Source: an uncultured Lachnospiraceae bacterium (GTDB lineage: Bacteria > Bacillota > Clostridia > Lachnospirales > Lachnospiraceae). Taken from it: 64,000 nucleotides of DNA. The stretch spans positions 62,001 to 126,000 of the forward strand of contig CANRFJ010000003.1 in NCBI GenBank assembly GCA_947629865.1, written 5' to 3'. Each line of letters begins with the position of its first letter. Position 1 is the stretch's first letter. The notes beneath the pieces are model-generated. The model worked only from the letters and a program-made list of their open reading frames with translations. It had not been told where the DNA came from and ran no database searches. Made by a program: the position numbers and the translations under genes. Below are positions 44,607 to 54,233 of the stretch, piece by piece.

Positions 44607-47600
44607 CGTTCTTCTCCTTTATCTCTAATAATATGGGCATATTATATCTGTGTCCGTCCAGTACGCCAATGAGTACAAGATCGTATGTATCCGCCTCGGC
44701 AAATGCAACAAGCTGAAGATAAAAATCATTGCCCTTTTCCAAGACCTCTCCGCTTTTCAACACTACCTGTGCCAGATGAGGAGACAAACTCCAGGTGAGC
44801 CGTTCCGTTCTCTCATGATTCATTCCCATGATAGCAACCGTCTGTCCGACGTCATACACAAACCGGTTATCCTTTGGCGGCTCAGGGAATGGAAATGGAT
44901 AATCATACTTCTGGGCAATCTTCCCATCCTGAAGCAACGGGAATCTGCCTCTCTCATCGATCTTCCACACGGAAAGATCCCAGCCAAGCTGCTCATACAG
45001 ACTCTTATCCAGAAAAGCATCCGCCGGTTTCAATACTTCCCCTGCATCGATAAATTTTCCGTCGCAGGTCATGGAATCATAAGCAACACAGTTTTGCACA
45101 GGCTGCAGAGATATTCTGGCAGATTTTGCCCCGGCAAAATGCGAGCCCACCGACACACAGCCTGATATGCTGGCACTGGCGCCTGAAACTCCTTTTCCAA
45201 TGCCGCAGACTTCTCCATCCTTTTCCGTTGCCGTCAGGCAACAGGCGCTATAACAGCCGGATACTCCGGCCCCGCTCTCCATAGTTCCCACCACTCCATA
45301 CGCGCCTTTCCCGCCTGACAAAAGAGCGGAGACGCGGCAATTCGTAATACTGCCGCCCTTCATAGAGCCTACCACTCCGACGGCAGTTTCCTCCGCGGCC
45401 TGATAACTGCCAGAGACAACTGCTCCCGACACCTGCACTCCGGTGGCGCAGCCGATCAGTCCCGCTACCGCCGTCTGTCCCTGAGCTGACAAACTAACGC
45501 CGACATTTTTTACAGAACCGCCCTCCATGGTATCTACAAGGCCGGAAATCTTCCCTGCGTTCACTTTGCCCTCCACTGTAACATCGCTGATCGTATTTTT
45601 ATCTCCTTTTAGATTCGCCGCCACACCGGCATATATACCGGTGCAATTATCTGCCTCGATCTCTACCGTACAGTCTTTAACCGTTACATCCTCCCCCTCA
45701 TAAAACAGACCTCCCAAATTGGCTGCATTATCTATATATCCTGTTACATGACAGTCAGTAACACTCCCGCCCTTACTGATTTTACCAACAAGCCCCGCCA
45801 GACAGGCGGCGGGCGACAGAGCCTTTGTATGCGCTTTATTTGGGAACCGCCGAATCACCCCATCTACATCTTTGGCCTCTCCCAAAAGCGGCTGCATCTC
45901 CTCTGCCTCAATCGTCCTGCGACCATTCAGACCTTTCAGGCTGACATTGGAGCCACCCGCGCCGGCGATAGCGCCGCCCGCTCCGGTTGCCCCAACCGTT
46001 ATATCTCTTGCCAGATAAATACATCCCCCTATATAAGCGGCAGCTGCTATTCCCGCCAGAGTCCAGACCTGCCAGCCATCCCCGTGCTTTTCCACCGGAT
46101 TTACAAGTGTTATCTGCTTGCTTCCCTCTGTGAGCAGATATTCGTCTGAAGATTGGATCTGAACTGTAACTTTAGTTTCTTTATAATCCTCCGACCACCC
46201 ACCTGTGGCGTCATAAAGAGAAAAGTCACGGATCTCCCAGGTTTTATCCTCCTTTACAACGCTATCTTTTTTCTGCCCGTTTGCACTAACACATACCTTC
46301 GCTCCCGGAATCTCAAAGCAACCGCTCAGCGTAGTCCGGTTGTCATGCTCCGCTACCAGCGTACAGTTGAACGGGTATTCTTTACTCACTGTCTCCATGG
46401 TAATCGGAATGATCTTTCTCATGCAGACAGAGGCATTGCCGACAGAGGCAACGCACCACGCCTCCGCTTCTTCACCTGCTATATTTACAATTCCATAGCG
46501 GTCTTTGCCGTCATTTGTAATTTTATACATACAGTTCTTACTCTCATAAGTATGGCTGTATGTGGAGACCTGCCACGGCTCCAGCCTCCATTCCACCGGT
46601 TCCCCTTCCACCTCCTCCGGGAGTAGGTCGGTATAGCCTTCATAGAGAGCCGGTTTCTCCAGGGAATCATAGGCAGTTTTTATCTTTTTCTGCTCCTCTG
46701 AAGTATTTTTAAGAATTACCTTCATACATACATTGCCGTAGGCCAGAGCATCGGTCGGACTGGAAAGATCCGCCACATCTACCCAGCCTCCATCTTTATC
46801 CTCTACAAAGGATTGTCCCCTCTTTACATTCCAATGATTATATTTATTTTCGTCATCCTTTATTTCCAGCGGGAGAAAAGCCGGTATTCCTGTCGCAGAT
46901 TTGTATTTGATTATGATTGAGAGAGTAGTTCCTGTAAGAGACAGTGGTTGCGGCAGATCATATGTATAATATCCGGGCCCCGGACAGGGAATATTTCTCA
47001 CAATATTTTTTTCCTGTCCCTGGTATTCGTAAAATATATCTGCATAACAGGCAGCACAGGCATAAAAACTGACTCCGGCCAGTTGATTGCCGGATTCCAA
47101 AGCAAATATACATTTTCCTGCCACAGACGTTTTATTATTTCCATATGGGATGCGAAAATCATTATAGCCGTAAAAATCATGATGAAGAATTTTATAGGGG
47201 TTGCTGTAAATATCGTCCGCTGTCTTTGCGATGCAATAGGCATTCCGTCCAAAATTAGCAGATTCATAAGAAATCCAAAAATATCCCCCTGCCGGTTCGC
47301 TTTCCCAACAATTTTTCACAAGAAAAGCGCCGGGATTTTTAGGAGCGTTCACAAAATTTGCGATAGGATATGTATCGTCCCAGCCCATAATCGTCACCGC
47401 ATGGTTGCTACGGCTTCCTGATGTATTGTCAAAATAGGAATATTCCTCTCCTACTGCTTTTACATATTGGTCATTCCATAATATAGAACAGGCAACGCCG
47501 CCATACTGCATAATATGATATTTTACCTGCATCTGCCAGTTCGGATCGCCTCCCGACGGCATCGGATTAGGGAGATAACGCACCTCTTTCACATAGCAGT

Positions 47601-48132
47601 TTCCCGGTTTCTTCTCCGTAATGTCCCACTTGCGTTTCGGAAGTAACTGTTTTTCCATATCTGTTTTATAATAGGGATCAACACAGTGGGGCGTAGCCCC
47701 AACGTCCCTTGTCAGATAATTAACCGCCATATAACGGTTTCCCCCATAGGCCTGGGTTCCATCCGGCTTCACCCCCGGCTTCCTTCCCCTTGGGTTCTCA
47801 TATTCCAAGTCGCCAGACGAAATATCAAAAGTGGAATAAGCTCCATGGAGTTCCGACTTAATCTGCAATTCATCCGCCTCTGACAGTTCCTTCTTATACA
47901 ATAAGTGAGACTCCAATGAGGCAATCCCTGCAAACAGCCAACAGATTCCAATGCCATAGGGCGTCTTCCCCTTATCCTTGAGCGGACTTGCACCTCCCTC
48001 GGCACGCAAATCAAATTTATCTGGTAACGCCGTCATCTGTTTGTCATCCAACGGCAGCATTATCTCATCTCGTTCGTACTGTGATGTCCAAGGATCAACA
48101 TCAATATAACCGTCCACATCATATATCCCCAT
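44590..48132 (-). CDS. Large papain-like (C1) cysteine peptidase with GLUG-type repeats and Ig-like C-terminus, no signal peptide
   Basis: The 1180-residue protein starts with a C1 peptidase domain (about 35-310): Cys64 in GIGICWLFAG, His244 in RSNHAVTIMGWDD and Asn274 in VKNCWES. The usual oxyanion glutamine is replaced by lysine (DKG instead of NQG, Lys54), and three residues are inserted before the Cys. Next come a lectin-like region (310-480), beta domains, a hydrophobic stretch near residue 705, GLUG-like repeats (about 790-1020) and a terminal beta domain. Related clostridial proteins are surface proteins, yet no signal peptide is visible. I chose the ATG at 48132 with GAGAGG upstream. 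Confidence 0.8.
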   Translation of the reverse strand: MGIYDVDGYIDVDPWTSQYERDEIMLPLDDKQMTALPDKFDLRAEGGASPLKDKGKTPYGIGICWLFAGIASLESHLLYKKELSEADELQIKSELHGAYSTFDISSGDLEYENPRGRKPGVKPDGTQAYGGNRYMAVNYLTRDVGATPHCVDPYYKTDMEKQLLPKRKWDITEKKPGNCYVKEVRYLPNPMPSGGDPNWQMQVKYHIMQYGGVACSILWNDQYVKAVGEEYSYFDNTSGSRSNHAVTIMGWDDTYPIANFVNAPKNPGAFLVKNCWESEPAGGYFWISYESANFGRNAYCIAKTADDIYSNPYKILHHDFYGYNDFRIPYGNNKTSVAGKCIFALESGNQLAGVSFYACAACYADIFYEYQGQEKNIVRNIPCPGPGYYTYDLPQPLSLTGTTLSIIIKYKSATGIPAFLPLEIKDDENKYNHWNVKRGQSFVEDKDGGWVDVADLSSPTDALAYGNVCMKVILKNTSEEQKKIKTAYDSLEKPALYEGYTDLLPEEVEGEPVEWRLEPWQVSTYSHTYESKNCMYKITNDGKDRYGIVNIAGEEAEAWCVASVGNASVCMRKIIPITMETVSKEYPFNCTLVAEHDNRTTLSGCFEIPGAKVCVSANGQKKDSVVKEDKTWEIRDFSLYDATGGWSEDYKETKVTVQIQSSDEYLLTEGSKQITLVNPVEKHGDGWQVWTLAGIAAAAYIGGCIYLARDITVGATGAGGAIAGAGGSNVSLKGLNGRRTIEAEEMQPLLGEAKDVDGVIRRFPNKAHTKALSPAACLAGLVGKISKGGSVTDCHVTGYIDNAANLGGLFYEGEDVTVKDCTVEIEADNCTGIYAGVAANLKGDKNTISDVTVEGKVNAGKISGLVDTMEGGSVKNVGVSLSAQGQTAVAGLIGCATGVQVSGAVVSGSYQAAEETAVGVVGSMKGGSITNCRVSALLSGGKGAYGVVGTMESGAGVSGCYSACCLTATEKDGEVCGIGKGVSGASASISGCVSVGSHFAGAKSARISLQPVQNCVAYDSMTCDGKFIDAGEVLKPADAFLDKSLYEQLGWDLSVWKIDERGRFPLLQDGKIAQKYDYPFPFPEPPKDNRFVYDVGQTVAIMGMNHERTERLTWSLSPHLAQVVLKSGEVLEKGNDFYLQLVAFAEADTYDLVLIGVLDGHRYNMPILLEIKEKNDVNSN

Positions 48133-48179
48133 ATGCACCTCTCCCTTCTCTTGGAACCAGATGTTTAGAATGTAGAATT

Positions 48180-48208
48180 ATTTTAGCACAGGGGGAGAAA
48201 AAATACAA
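48180..48208 (-). promoter_or_regulatory. Promoter of the papain-like/VWA gene pair
   Basis: On the minus strand TTGTAT (48208-48203), a 17-base spacer and TAAAAT (48185-48180) lie about 48 bases ahead of the papain-like gene. The predicted transcript start leaves no room for an upstream signal-peptide exon or alternative start. The 140-base gap shows no clear terminator for the polysaccharide genes. Confidence 0.6.
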
Positions 48209-48278
48209 TTGGAAAGCCTGCACAAAAAACGGAAAATGCTTTTGTGTGGAAGTCTGTCTCCCAAAATTATACCCGTTT

Positions 48279-49652
48279 TTATTCTTCCTTTTTTTGAACC
48301 ATTAAGCGCACGCATTTACCCGTAATAAATTTATCTATTATGTCGCATATGGCATAGGAAACGCTTCTGTCTATGTTATCAATGTATTTTAAAGACTCCC
48401 TACTATTGTTTAAGGAGGCAGCTATCATCTTCATAAATGCAACGAGTTCATACCGGATGCCCTCTCCATCAAGTTGGTAAAAATAGCGTCTGTTGTCTGC
48501 GGGATTTTCATACCGTATCTCAAAATAATCCATTTTCCACCATGGAGCCGGAACATAAATATATCCTTCTGTCCCGGACACAATCAACTCTCCCTCCGAT
48601 TTTACACCCGTACCGACTTTTATACTTGCTGTTGCTTTTTGATATATGAAATCTACTTTCGAAAATTCATCCATTGTTTTATCCTCTCCGCAACGCGAAA
48701 CGATACTGACATCTTTATAATCAGTACCAAGTATCTGAAAGACTGGCAACAGCGCAGTCGGTCCCCATGCCGTCATACTGCTCCATTTTAGTTCGTCACA
48801 TACATTTTCGCTATTTGTACTCAGGCTTGTACAGGTAGCGTCAACTGAGACAACTTCCCCAATCTTGCCCCCTTTTATAAGTAGCAGCATACGGGCATAT
48901 GCGGTTGAATACGCAGTCCTCATTGCTTCCATAAGGATACAACCCTTTGACTTTGCAAGCACATCAAGTTCTACCGCCTGTTCTCTGTTCAATGCCATAG
49001 GTGACTCACACAAAACATGTTTTCCTGCCTCAAGCGCTTCTTTCACTTCCAAATAATGCCTGGATGGATGTGAATGGACATATACGGCATCGACATTAGC
49101 AAGCAGGGAATCGTAGCAGTCTGCCACAGTCAGCGAAAGTACATCCTTACTCAATTGCCTGGTGTCATCTGAATACACAGCAACAACATTCGCACCATCC
49201 ACAAGCCTACTTTCCGCATATATCTTATTTAGAAAATTATCATATCCCACGAGCCCAACATCCATTGATTGTTTTTGGTCTCTAATCTCGGAACTCGAAA
49301 CTCCCTGTGTCCGTTCAAGGTAAACGACCTTACAAAATTCTTCCAAATAATCAAAGCGGCCTGTCCAATCTGATCCCACAGTAAAAATGTCAATACCATA
49401 TTTCTTTATGTCATCTATCTTTTGACCTTCATATTCTTCAATAATAATCTTATCTGCTATACCAGTATCCCTGACTGCATTAACTCTCTCCTCCAATGGT
49501 TGTTTGACATTAATTTTCCCTCTTGTTTTATCAAAGTCATCCGAAGTTATTCCTACAATAAGGTAATCCCCTAATGCTTTTGCTCGCTCAAGAAGACGAA
49601 TATGACCATAATGGAGCAGATCATATGTGCCATATGTTATTACCCTGACCAT
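48279..49652 (-). CDS. TagD-type cytidylyltransferase fused to Gfo/Idh/MocA oxidoreductase
   Basis: The 457-residue protein has two parts. Residues about 1-130 are a glycerol-3-phosphate cytidylyltransferase-type domain (GTYDLLHYGHIRLLERAK; RTQGVSSSEI). Residues about 135-455 are a Gfo/Idh/MocA dehydrogenase (VGLVGYDNFLNK; SHPSRHYLEVKEALEAGKHV; CESPMALN). The first would attach CMP to a polyol phosphate, the second oxidise or reduce a related substrate. The ATG at 49652 has GGGAGG seven bases upstream. It is the last gene of the polysaccharide locus, next to a class V aminotransferase, pointing to a CDP-activated polyol or aminopolyol. The product is not known. Confidence 0.87.
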   Translation of the reverse strand: MVRVITYGTYDLLHYGHIRLLERAKALGDYLIVGITSDDFDKTRGKINVKQPLEERVNAVRDTGIADKIIIEEYEGQKIDDIKKYGIDIFTVGSDWTGRFDYLEEFCKVVYLERTQGVSSSEIRDQKQSMDVGLVGYDNFLNKIYAESRLVDGANVVAVYSDDTRQLSKDVLSLTVADCYDSLLANVDAVYVHSHPSRHYLEVKEALEAGKHVLCESPMALNREQAVELDVLAKSKGCILMEAMRTAYSTAYARMLLLIKGGKIGEVVSVDATCTSLSTNSENVCDELKWSSMTAWGPTALLPVFQILGTDYKDVSIVSRCGEDKTMDEFSKVDFIYQKATASIKVGTGVKSEGELIVSGTEGYIYVPAPWWKMDYFEIRYENPADNRRYFYQLDGEGIRYELVAFMKMIAASLNNSRESLKYIDNIDRSVSYAICDIIDKFITGKCVRLMVQKKEE

Positions 49653-49669
49653 AATTTTTCCTCCCATTC

Positions 49670-50743
49670 TTACATCAAACCGCGGCTATATATATCTTTT
49701 AAAGCATTTATCAGTACCGTATTATCCTCGTGGCTCAAATGACCGATATGTCCTACTCTGAAAATTGTATGCTTCATATCTCCACCATTGGGACAAACCC
49801 AAATACTGTATTCGTCTTTTAATATTTCAAATATCCTGTATGCATCCCCACGAATAGGATGTACCGGCGTTACGCCATTTGCCGGAGATTCAGAAACAAA
49901 TTCAAACGGCAATTCTCTTATTTTTCTTCGGAAATCATCTGCCTGTGCTTCCACACGCAAAATTTCCGCATCAGCACCACCGTTTTTTTTGATTTCTCTG
50001 AGCCTTGCGTTAATCTGTAGCAAAATACCCACTGCGGGGGTAAACGGCGTCTGACCTCGTTCCATATTCTTCAATGAATCAGCCAAATTAAAATACATGG
50101 ATTTTACTTTTGCATGAATGACTCTCTCTAACGCCCTCGGTGTGAGGATAATAGCAGATACCCCAGGAGGACAAGCAAGGGCCTTTTGTGAGCCAGTTAT
50201 CATCACATTTGCACCACAATGTGTCATGTCAAAAGGATCTGCCAAAAACGAAGAAACACAGTCACAAACATAAAAAATTCCGTTCTTTTTACAGAAATCG
50301 CCTATCATTTCTGAGTCGTAAAGAACACCGGTGGACGTCTCATCGATGTTTACAAGAAGTCCTGTAAATGACTGGCCATCATATTCATATAACCGTTCTT
50401 TTGTAAGGCTTCGGCCATGCTCCAGCCTAAGTGCCTCATATGGAATGCCATAAATCTCGCACAACTCCACAAAACGATGACCGAAACTCCCTCCGTCAAC
50501 GATAAGAACCTTATCTGATTCCGTAAAGCAGTTCATAACCACTGCTTCCATGGAACCGGTCGATGAATTTGTCATAAAAACTGCCCTGGATCCTTCCGGC
50601 GCCCTTGCATATTCCAATATGAATTTTTCATTTTCTAACATAACTGCAGAAAATTCCGGCGTTCTGAAATATGGCACCTGTTCAGCGCCGATTGCACAAA
50701 CCTCGCGCGAAGACTGGACAGGCCCTATTGTAAAGTTGAGCAT
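49670..50743 (-). CDS. Class V PLP aminotransferase (AGAT / 2-aminoethylphosphonate aminotransferase-like)
   Basis: The 357-residue protein has the class V fold, starting [13 protein letters not shown], with [10 protein letters not shown] near residue 58, the aspartate in [12 protein letters not shown] and the PLP lysine in [12 protein letters not shown]. Relatives use alanine, serine or glyoxylate, or aminate a keto-alcohol phosphate; Campylobacter Cj1437 makes serinol phosphate from dihydroxyacetone phosphate, but its sequence cannot be compared here. It is 17 bases upstream of the TagD-Gfo/Idh fusion, with GGAGG at its own start, so both likely work on the same substituent. Confidence 0.85.
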   Translation of the reverse strand: MLNFTIGPVQSSREVCAIGAEQVPYFRTPEFSAVMLENEKFILEYARAPEGSRAVFMTNSSTGSMEAVVMNCFTESDKVLIVDGGSFGHRFVELCEIYGIPYEALRLEHGRSLTKERLYEYDGQSFTGLLVNIDETSTGVLYDSEMIGDFCKKNGIFYVCDCVSSFLADPFDMTHCGANVMITGSQKALACPPGVSAIILTPRALERVIHAKVKSMYFNLADSLKNMERGQTPFTPAVGILLQINARLREIKKNGGADAEILRVEAQADDFRRKIRELPFEFVSESPANGVTPVHPIRGDAYRIFEILKDEYSIWVCPNGGDMKHTIFRVGHIGHLSHEDNTVLINALKDIYSRGLM

Positions 50744-50800
50744 ACTATTCCTCCATCCCTAATTGTCTATACGACAAATAATAAAAATACCGCTTCATTG

Positions 50801-51778
50801 TTACTTTCCGCCTTTTCTTTTCTCTAATATCCTTTTAATTATTTCTCTGTTTCCAGCGGGTATTTTCATATAGATTCTTTTTATGTTATCAGCAAACAAA
50901 TCTCTGCTTTTTAATAAATATCCACTTAGATTTTTTCTATATAAAACAAAATCGGAGACCTGTTCTTCTATGCCGCCATATCTTCGTTTGTATTCTAGAT
51001 TTCCTCCTGATAAAAAAAGTCCTGTTTTCCCTTTTTCAATCAGTCTTTTCAAATACCAATCATAAAGCACTTGTCCTGGAGAATACTTGGAAAATTCTAA
51101 ATCATATGTCAAGTTTTCAATATATACGACATCACACTGCTCACAGGATAATATAAGCGACAGTATTTTCCCTTCTATCTGCAACACGTAAATATGAGAA
51201 ACATGAAACTTGTCTATATATTCCTGTGCAGTCATATAATAATTATAATGATGCGTCATTAATTTAAACTTAAAATATACCTGCATTGCTTCTGGAACTT
51301 CAGGGGCATCCACGCTATATTCTAAAAACTGAACTTCCCCTATTTGCTCGTTCATAAGCCTTAATTCTCGTTTTATATTATAGCGTCCCTTCTTCGAAAG
51401 TCTCTTTTCTAACAGTTCAGTTTTTTCTGGTAAATCAATATGAAAATCGTTGTGTCTCTTAATTTTGCAACCGTCTCCTAATAACAGAGTTCTAAAATAC
51501 TCTACACGTTTTACCGAACCCCAGTTATTAAAAATGAACTCAGATATGGCTTCTGCCTCTGCATAATCTAATTTCAATAAATATGTTCCAAGAAAAGCTG
51601 TCTGCTCCTCTATGAGACAGGGGATAAATTTTGTATCTTCTTTTTCGCGCATTACAATAACAAATTTTATTCCCTTACTATTCATTAAATCAAATCTGTT
51701 ATATATTACATTTGGGTTTACCTTTTCCCATGCGTCATCCGTTGTATACATATCAAAAGAATCTTTACACTTTCCCAT
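50801..51778 (-). CDS. GNAT/FemAB-like acyltransferase
   Basis: The 325-residue protein resembles FemAB-like GNAT enzymes: KRLSKKGRYNIKRELRLMNE near residue 125, then VLQIEGKILSLIL, and the C-terminal ending KTGLFLSGGNLEYKRRYGG. These transfer aminoacyl or acyl groups to wall or sugar amines. In this locus, N-acylation of an amino sugar or an amino substituent is plausible. No signal peptide; GGGAGA ribosome site. Acceptor and donor are unknown. Confidence 0.7.
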   Translation of the reverse strand: MGKCKDSFDMYTTDDAWEKVNPNVIYNRFDLMNSKGIKFVIVMREKEDTKFIPCLIEEQTAFLGTYLLKLDYAEAEAISEFIFNNWGSVKRVEYFRTLLLGDGCKIKRHNDFHIDLPEKTELLEKRLSKKGRYNIKRELRLMNEQIGEVQFLEYSVDAPEVPEAMQVYFKFKLMTHHYNYYMTAQEYIDKFHVSHIYVLQIEGKILSLILSCEQCDVVYIENLTYDLEFSKYSPGQVLYDWYLKRLIEKGKTGLFLSGGNLEYKRRYGGIEEQVSDFVLYRKNLSGYLLKSRDLFADNIKRIYMKIPAGNREIIKRILEKRKGGK

Positions 51779-51803
51779 ATCAAATTTTTCTCCCTTCTCC
51801 TAT

Positions 51804-52679
51804 TCAGTGTCTTAATAATCTGAATATTACATTCCTGACTTTTCTTACTATTACTATCCATGCTGTATATATTTTTTTATCAGATACTAACATATCTACA
51901 ACATATATTTCATCATCATATGCCAGTGTATGTGTACCCAGCGCAGCCTTTGGCAAAATGTCACTTTCAAAACGAGTCGCTTTTATTTCTTTCATTTTAG
52001 TAACATTAAATGGCGCAAAAGAATTAATTCGTTCGATTATAATACCGCCGCCATATATCTCTGTGTTAAGTTGGACGGGGCGGTACAACGTTCCATCTAT
52101 TTCAAATGTGCGCCCTGCTGGCCTTCCGGTATTATCATGAGATATAATGGTTTCCAAATGGTTGATTTCCAATTTCTCCATATCCAACAAAAAAATATGG
52201 GTTTTCCACTCGCCTTCACACTCCTCATAGGCAATAATATAATATATACCCTCGTAGAGAACAACTGTTGCATCTGCGTACCCGGTATCATCACTCAAAA
52301 CCTTAATTTTACTCCAGTGAAAAGGCGAATCATTTTCGGCCCTGTAAATTTCCAATGTCCGGTTCTGTCCTGTTTCCGGCAGCATATAAAGAGCATCCTC
52401 ATATTCAAAAACAAATGGATATGACATGTGATACGGCTTTTTTATAACAATTTCAGGCGTTGAAAATCGCTCTCCGTCCCACACAGAAACAGCAATCCTT
52501 CCTACTGACCATAACATATCATAAGCTTCCATAAATAAATACTTTTTCCCACGCCATTCTTTTAAAATTGGATCGGCATACCAATATCTATGCGGCCCCT
52601 TAACCTGGTGCCATAAAGTTTCAGAATTCTTTCTATAAAAGACATTCCACAAACTATAGTTGGTTGTAAAAATTTTCAT
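51804..52679 (-). CDS. Beta-propeller protein like the N-terminal domain of GIPC transferases
   Basis: The 291-residue protein has repeats around KEWRGKKYLFMEAYD, SYPFVFEYEDALYMLPETG, TGYADATVVLYEGIYYIIAY and GRPAGRTFEIDGTLYRPVQ. This is the five-bladed pattern seen in the N-terminal region of glucosamine-inositolphosphorylceramide transferase-like proteins, also common alone in polysaccharide loci. It likely acts as a sugar-binding or sugar-transferring partner. The ATG at 52679 has AGGAGG seven bases upstream; a start fifteen codons earlier overlaps the flippase end. Confidence 0.7.
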   Translation of the reverse strand: MKIFTTNYSLWNVFYRKNSETLWHQVKGPHRYWYADPILKEWRGKKYLFMEAYDMLWSVGRIAVSVWDGERFSTPEIVIKKPYHMSYPFVFEYEDALYMLPETGQNRTLEIYRAENDSPFHWSKIKVLSDDTGYADATVVLYEGIYYIIAYEECEGEWKTHIFLLDMEKLEINHLETIISHDNTGRPAGRTFEIDGTLYRPVQLNTEIYGGGIIIERINSFAPFNVTKMKEIKATRFESDILPKAALGTHTLAYDDEIYVVDMLVSDKKIYTAWIVIVRKVRNVIFRLLRH

Positions 52680-52725
52680 TTTGCTTCCTCCTGACAGACA
52701 GTTTTGATTAAACTTCATTTTCATG

Positions 52726-54180
52726 CTAGTCTTTTTGTTTCATTCTGAATATTTTATAATACATTTTCTTCATCACTCCAAAATAATATGTCTGATTTGT
52801 AATTTTCCAGTATATACTGCACAGACCAATATATATAACCGCTCCAGCGATAATCTCAAATAGGAGCGTATAAACATGCATTCCCAAACCATTAGCAATC
52901 CCTCTGATTACGGGAAACATAATGGCCCCCAAGGGTATATACACACAGCCCTCTTTTATATAACGAATAATCGGAAGTTGTTTTCTTACTATTACACACT
53001 GCGCCAGCAAAACAACAAATTCTGATATAAAAGTAGAAATGGCAGCCACTATCACTCCATAATAAGGAATAAAAATACAATTAATCAAAAAATTTGTTGC
53101 TGCTCCCAAACTCGCACACAGCATATACCGTTTATTCTGTCCTGACGGGAGTAAAAATTCATCTCTTATTATTCTGGATAGACCTTCAGCTGGTATAGCC
53201 AGTGCCATTATAAAAATAAGAATGGCACACGGCTCAAATTCCCTGCCCCAAAAAACAACAGAAAATTCTTGAGAAACTGCCGCCGTGCCAATTCCAAATG
53301 CCATTGAAAGCACCATAGCAAAATCTATTATTTTTTTCATTAATTTTTGTATATCTTCCTCTGCCCGATTATAAATCAAAAAAGTCATGCGCGGCATTAT
53401 AACCGCTATCAATGCATGAATAATCCTTTGGGCAATTAAGGCCTTTTCCGAATTTTCGTAAAATCCAACAGCCTCTTTGTTATCCATAATTCCCAACATA
53501 ATCTTATCCATGGATATATATACATTTTCAATCACTACGGGAATAAAGAAAATCGCCATTCCTTTACTATGTGAAAACACTCCTTTTCCTGTTACAGGAA
53601 CCAAATGGACAAACTGGGGGACTGACAGCCAGAAAACAACTCCTCCTGCAAGACTTCCCAATGACATTATACTAATATAAACAACAAGATCGCTTCTGTC
53701 ATGTATAAATAACAATATCAAAACAAAAGTTACCAATTTTATTATTGTATCCCGGATTGTAATTTTTTTAAAATCTTCCATGCCGGCAAACAACCAGTCA
53801 ATATTTAAAATCCCTCCCAAATATTGTAATCCCATTATCAGGTAAAACATTCTATGATCTGTAGTATTTATGATAAACAAAATATAAAAGCCGCCTACTA
53901 TAACAGATATAATGGAATGAAGCCACCATATTTCCCAAAAGACATGGTTACATTTTTCGGGATCATCTCTGGCTGTCGAAATTTTTTGTATGCCATGTCT
54001 GTATACTCCAAAATTAGCCAATAACACAAAATAATCAACTACCGAGGAGGCAAAAGAATATATCCCAATACCTTCGGCGCCAAGAACTCTGGATAATAGG
54101 GGAGAGGTCACAAGGGGAAGTATCATGGACAAAATCTGCCACATGGCTTGATATGCAAAATTTTTCTTAATACTAGCCAT
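52726..54180 (-). CDS. wzx: Polysaccharide flippase, Wzx/MATE-like
   Basis: The 484-residue protein has about fourteen membrane segments and the family N-terminus (NFAYQAMWQILSMILPLVTSP continued by LLSRVLGAEGIGIYSFA). It should move lipid-linked repeat units across the membrane. It is next to the polymerase gene, fitting a Wzx/Wzy-dependent locus. The ATG at 54180 has GAGG nine bases upstream; an ATG five codons earlier is less likely. Confidence 0.9.
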   Translation of the reverse strand: MASIKKNFAYQAMWQILSMILPLVTSPLLSRVLGAEGIGIYSFASSVVDYFVLLANFGVYRHGIQKISTARDDPEKCNHVFWEIWWLHSIISVIVGGFYILFIINTTDHRMFYLIMGLQYLGGILNIDWLFAGMEDFKKITIRDTIIKLVTFVLILLFIHDRSDLVVYISIMSLGSLAGGVVFWLSVPQFVHLVPVTGKGVFSHSKGMAIFFIPVVIENVYISMDKIMLGIMDNKEAVGFYENSEKALIAQRIIHALIAVIMPRMTFLIYNRAEEDIQKLMKKIIDFAMVLSMAFGIGTAAVSQEFSVVFWGREFEPCAILIFIMALAIPAEGLSRIIRDEFLLPSGQNKRYMLCASLGAATNFLINCIFIPYYGVIVAAISTFISEFVVLLAQCVIVRKQLPIIRYIKEGCVYIPLGAIMFPVIRGIANGLGMHVYTLLFEIIAGAVIYIGLCSIYWKITNQTYYFGVMKKMYYKIFRMKQKD

Positions 54181-54233
54181 ACGCCAATACCTCAACTATA
54201 TAAATACTTTATATAATACCATAGGGTGGATAA

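Noticed and set aside
48220-48260. A/T-rich inverted repeat after the TagD-Gfo/Idh gene
   Set aside because: On the transcribed strand it contains mismatches and no U tract, so it is unlikely to be a terminator.
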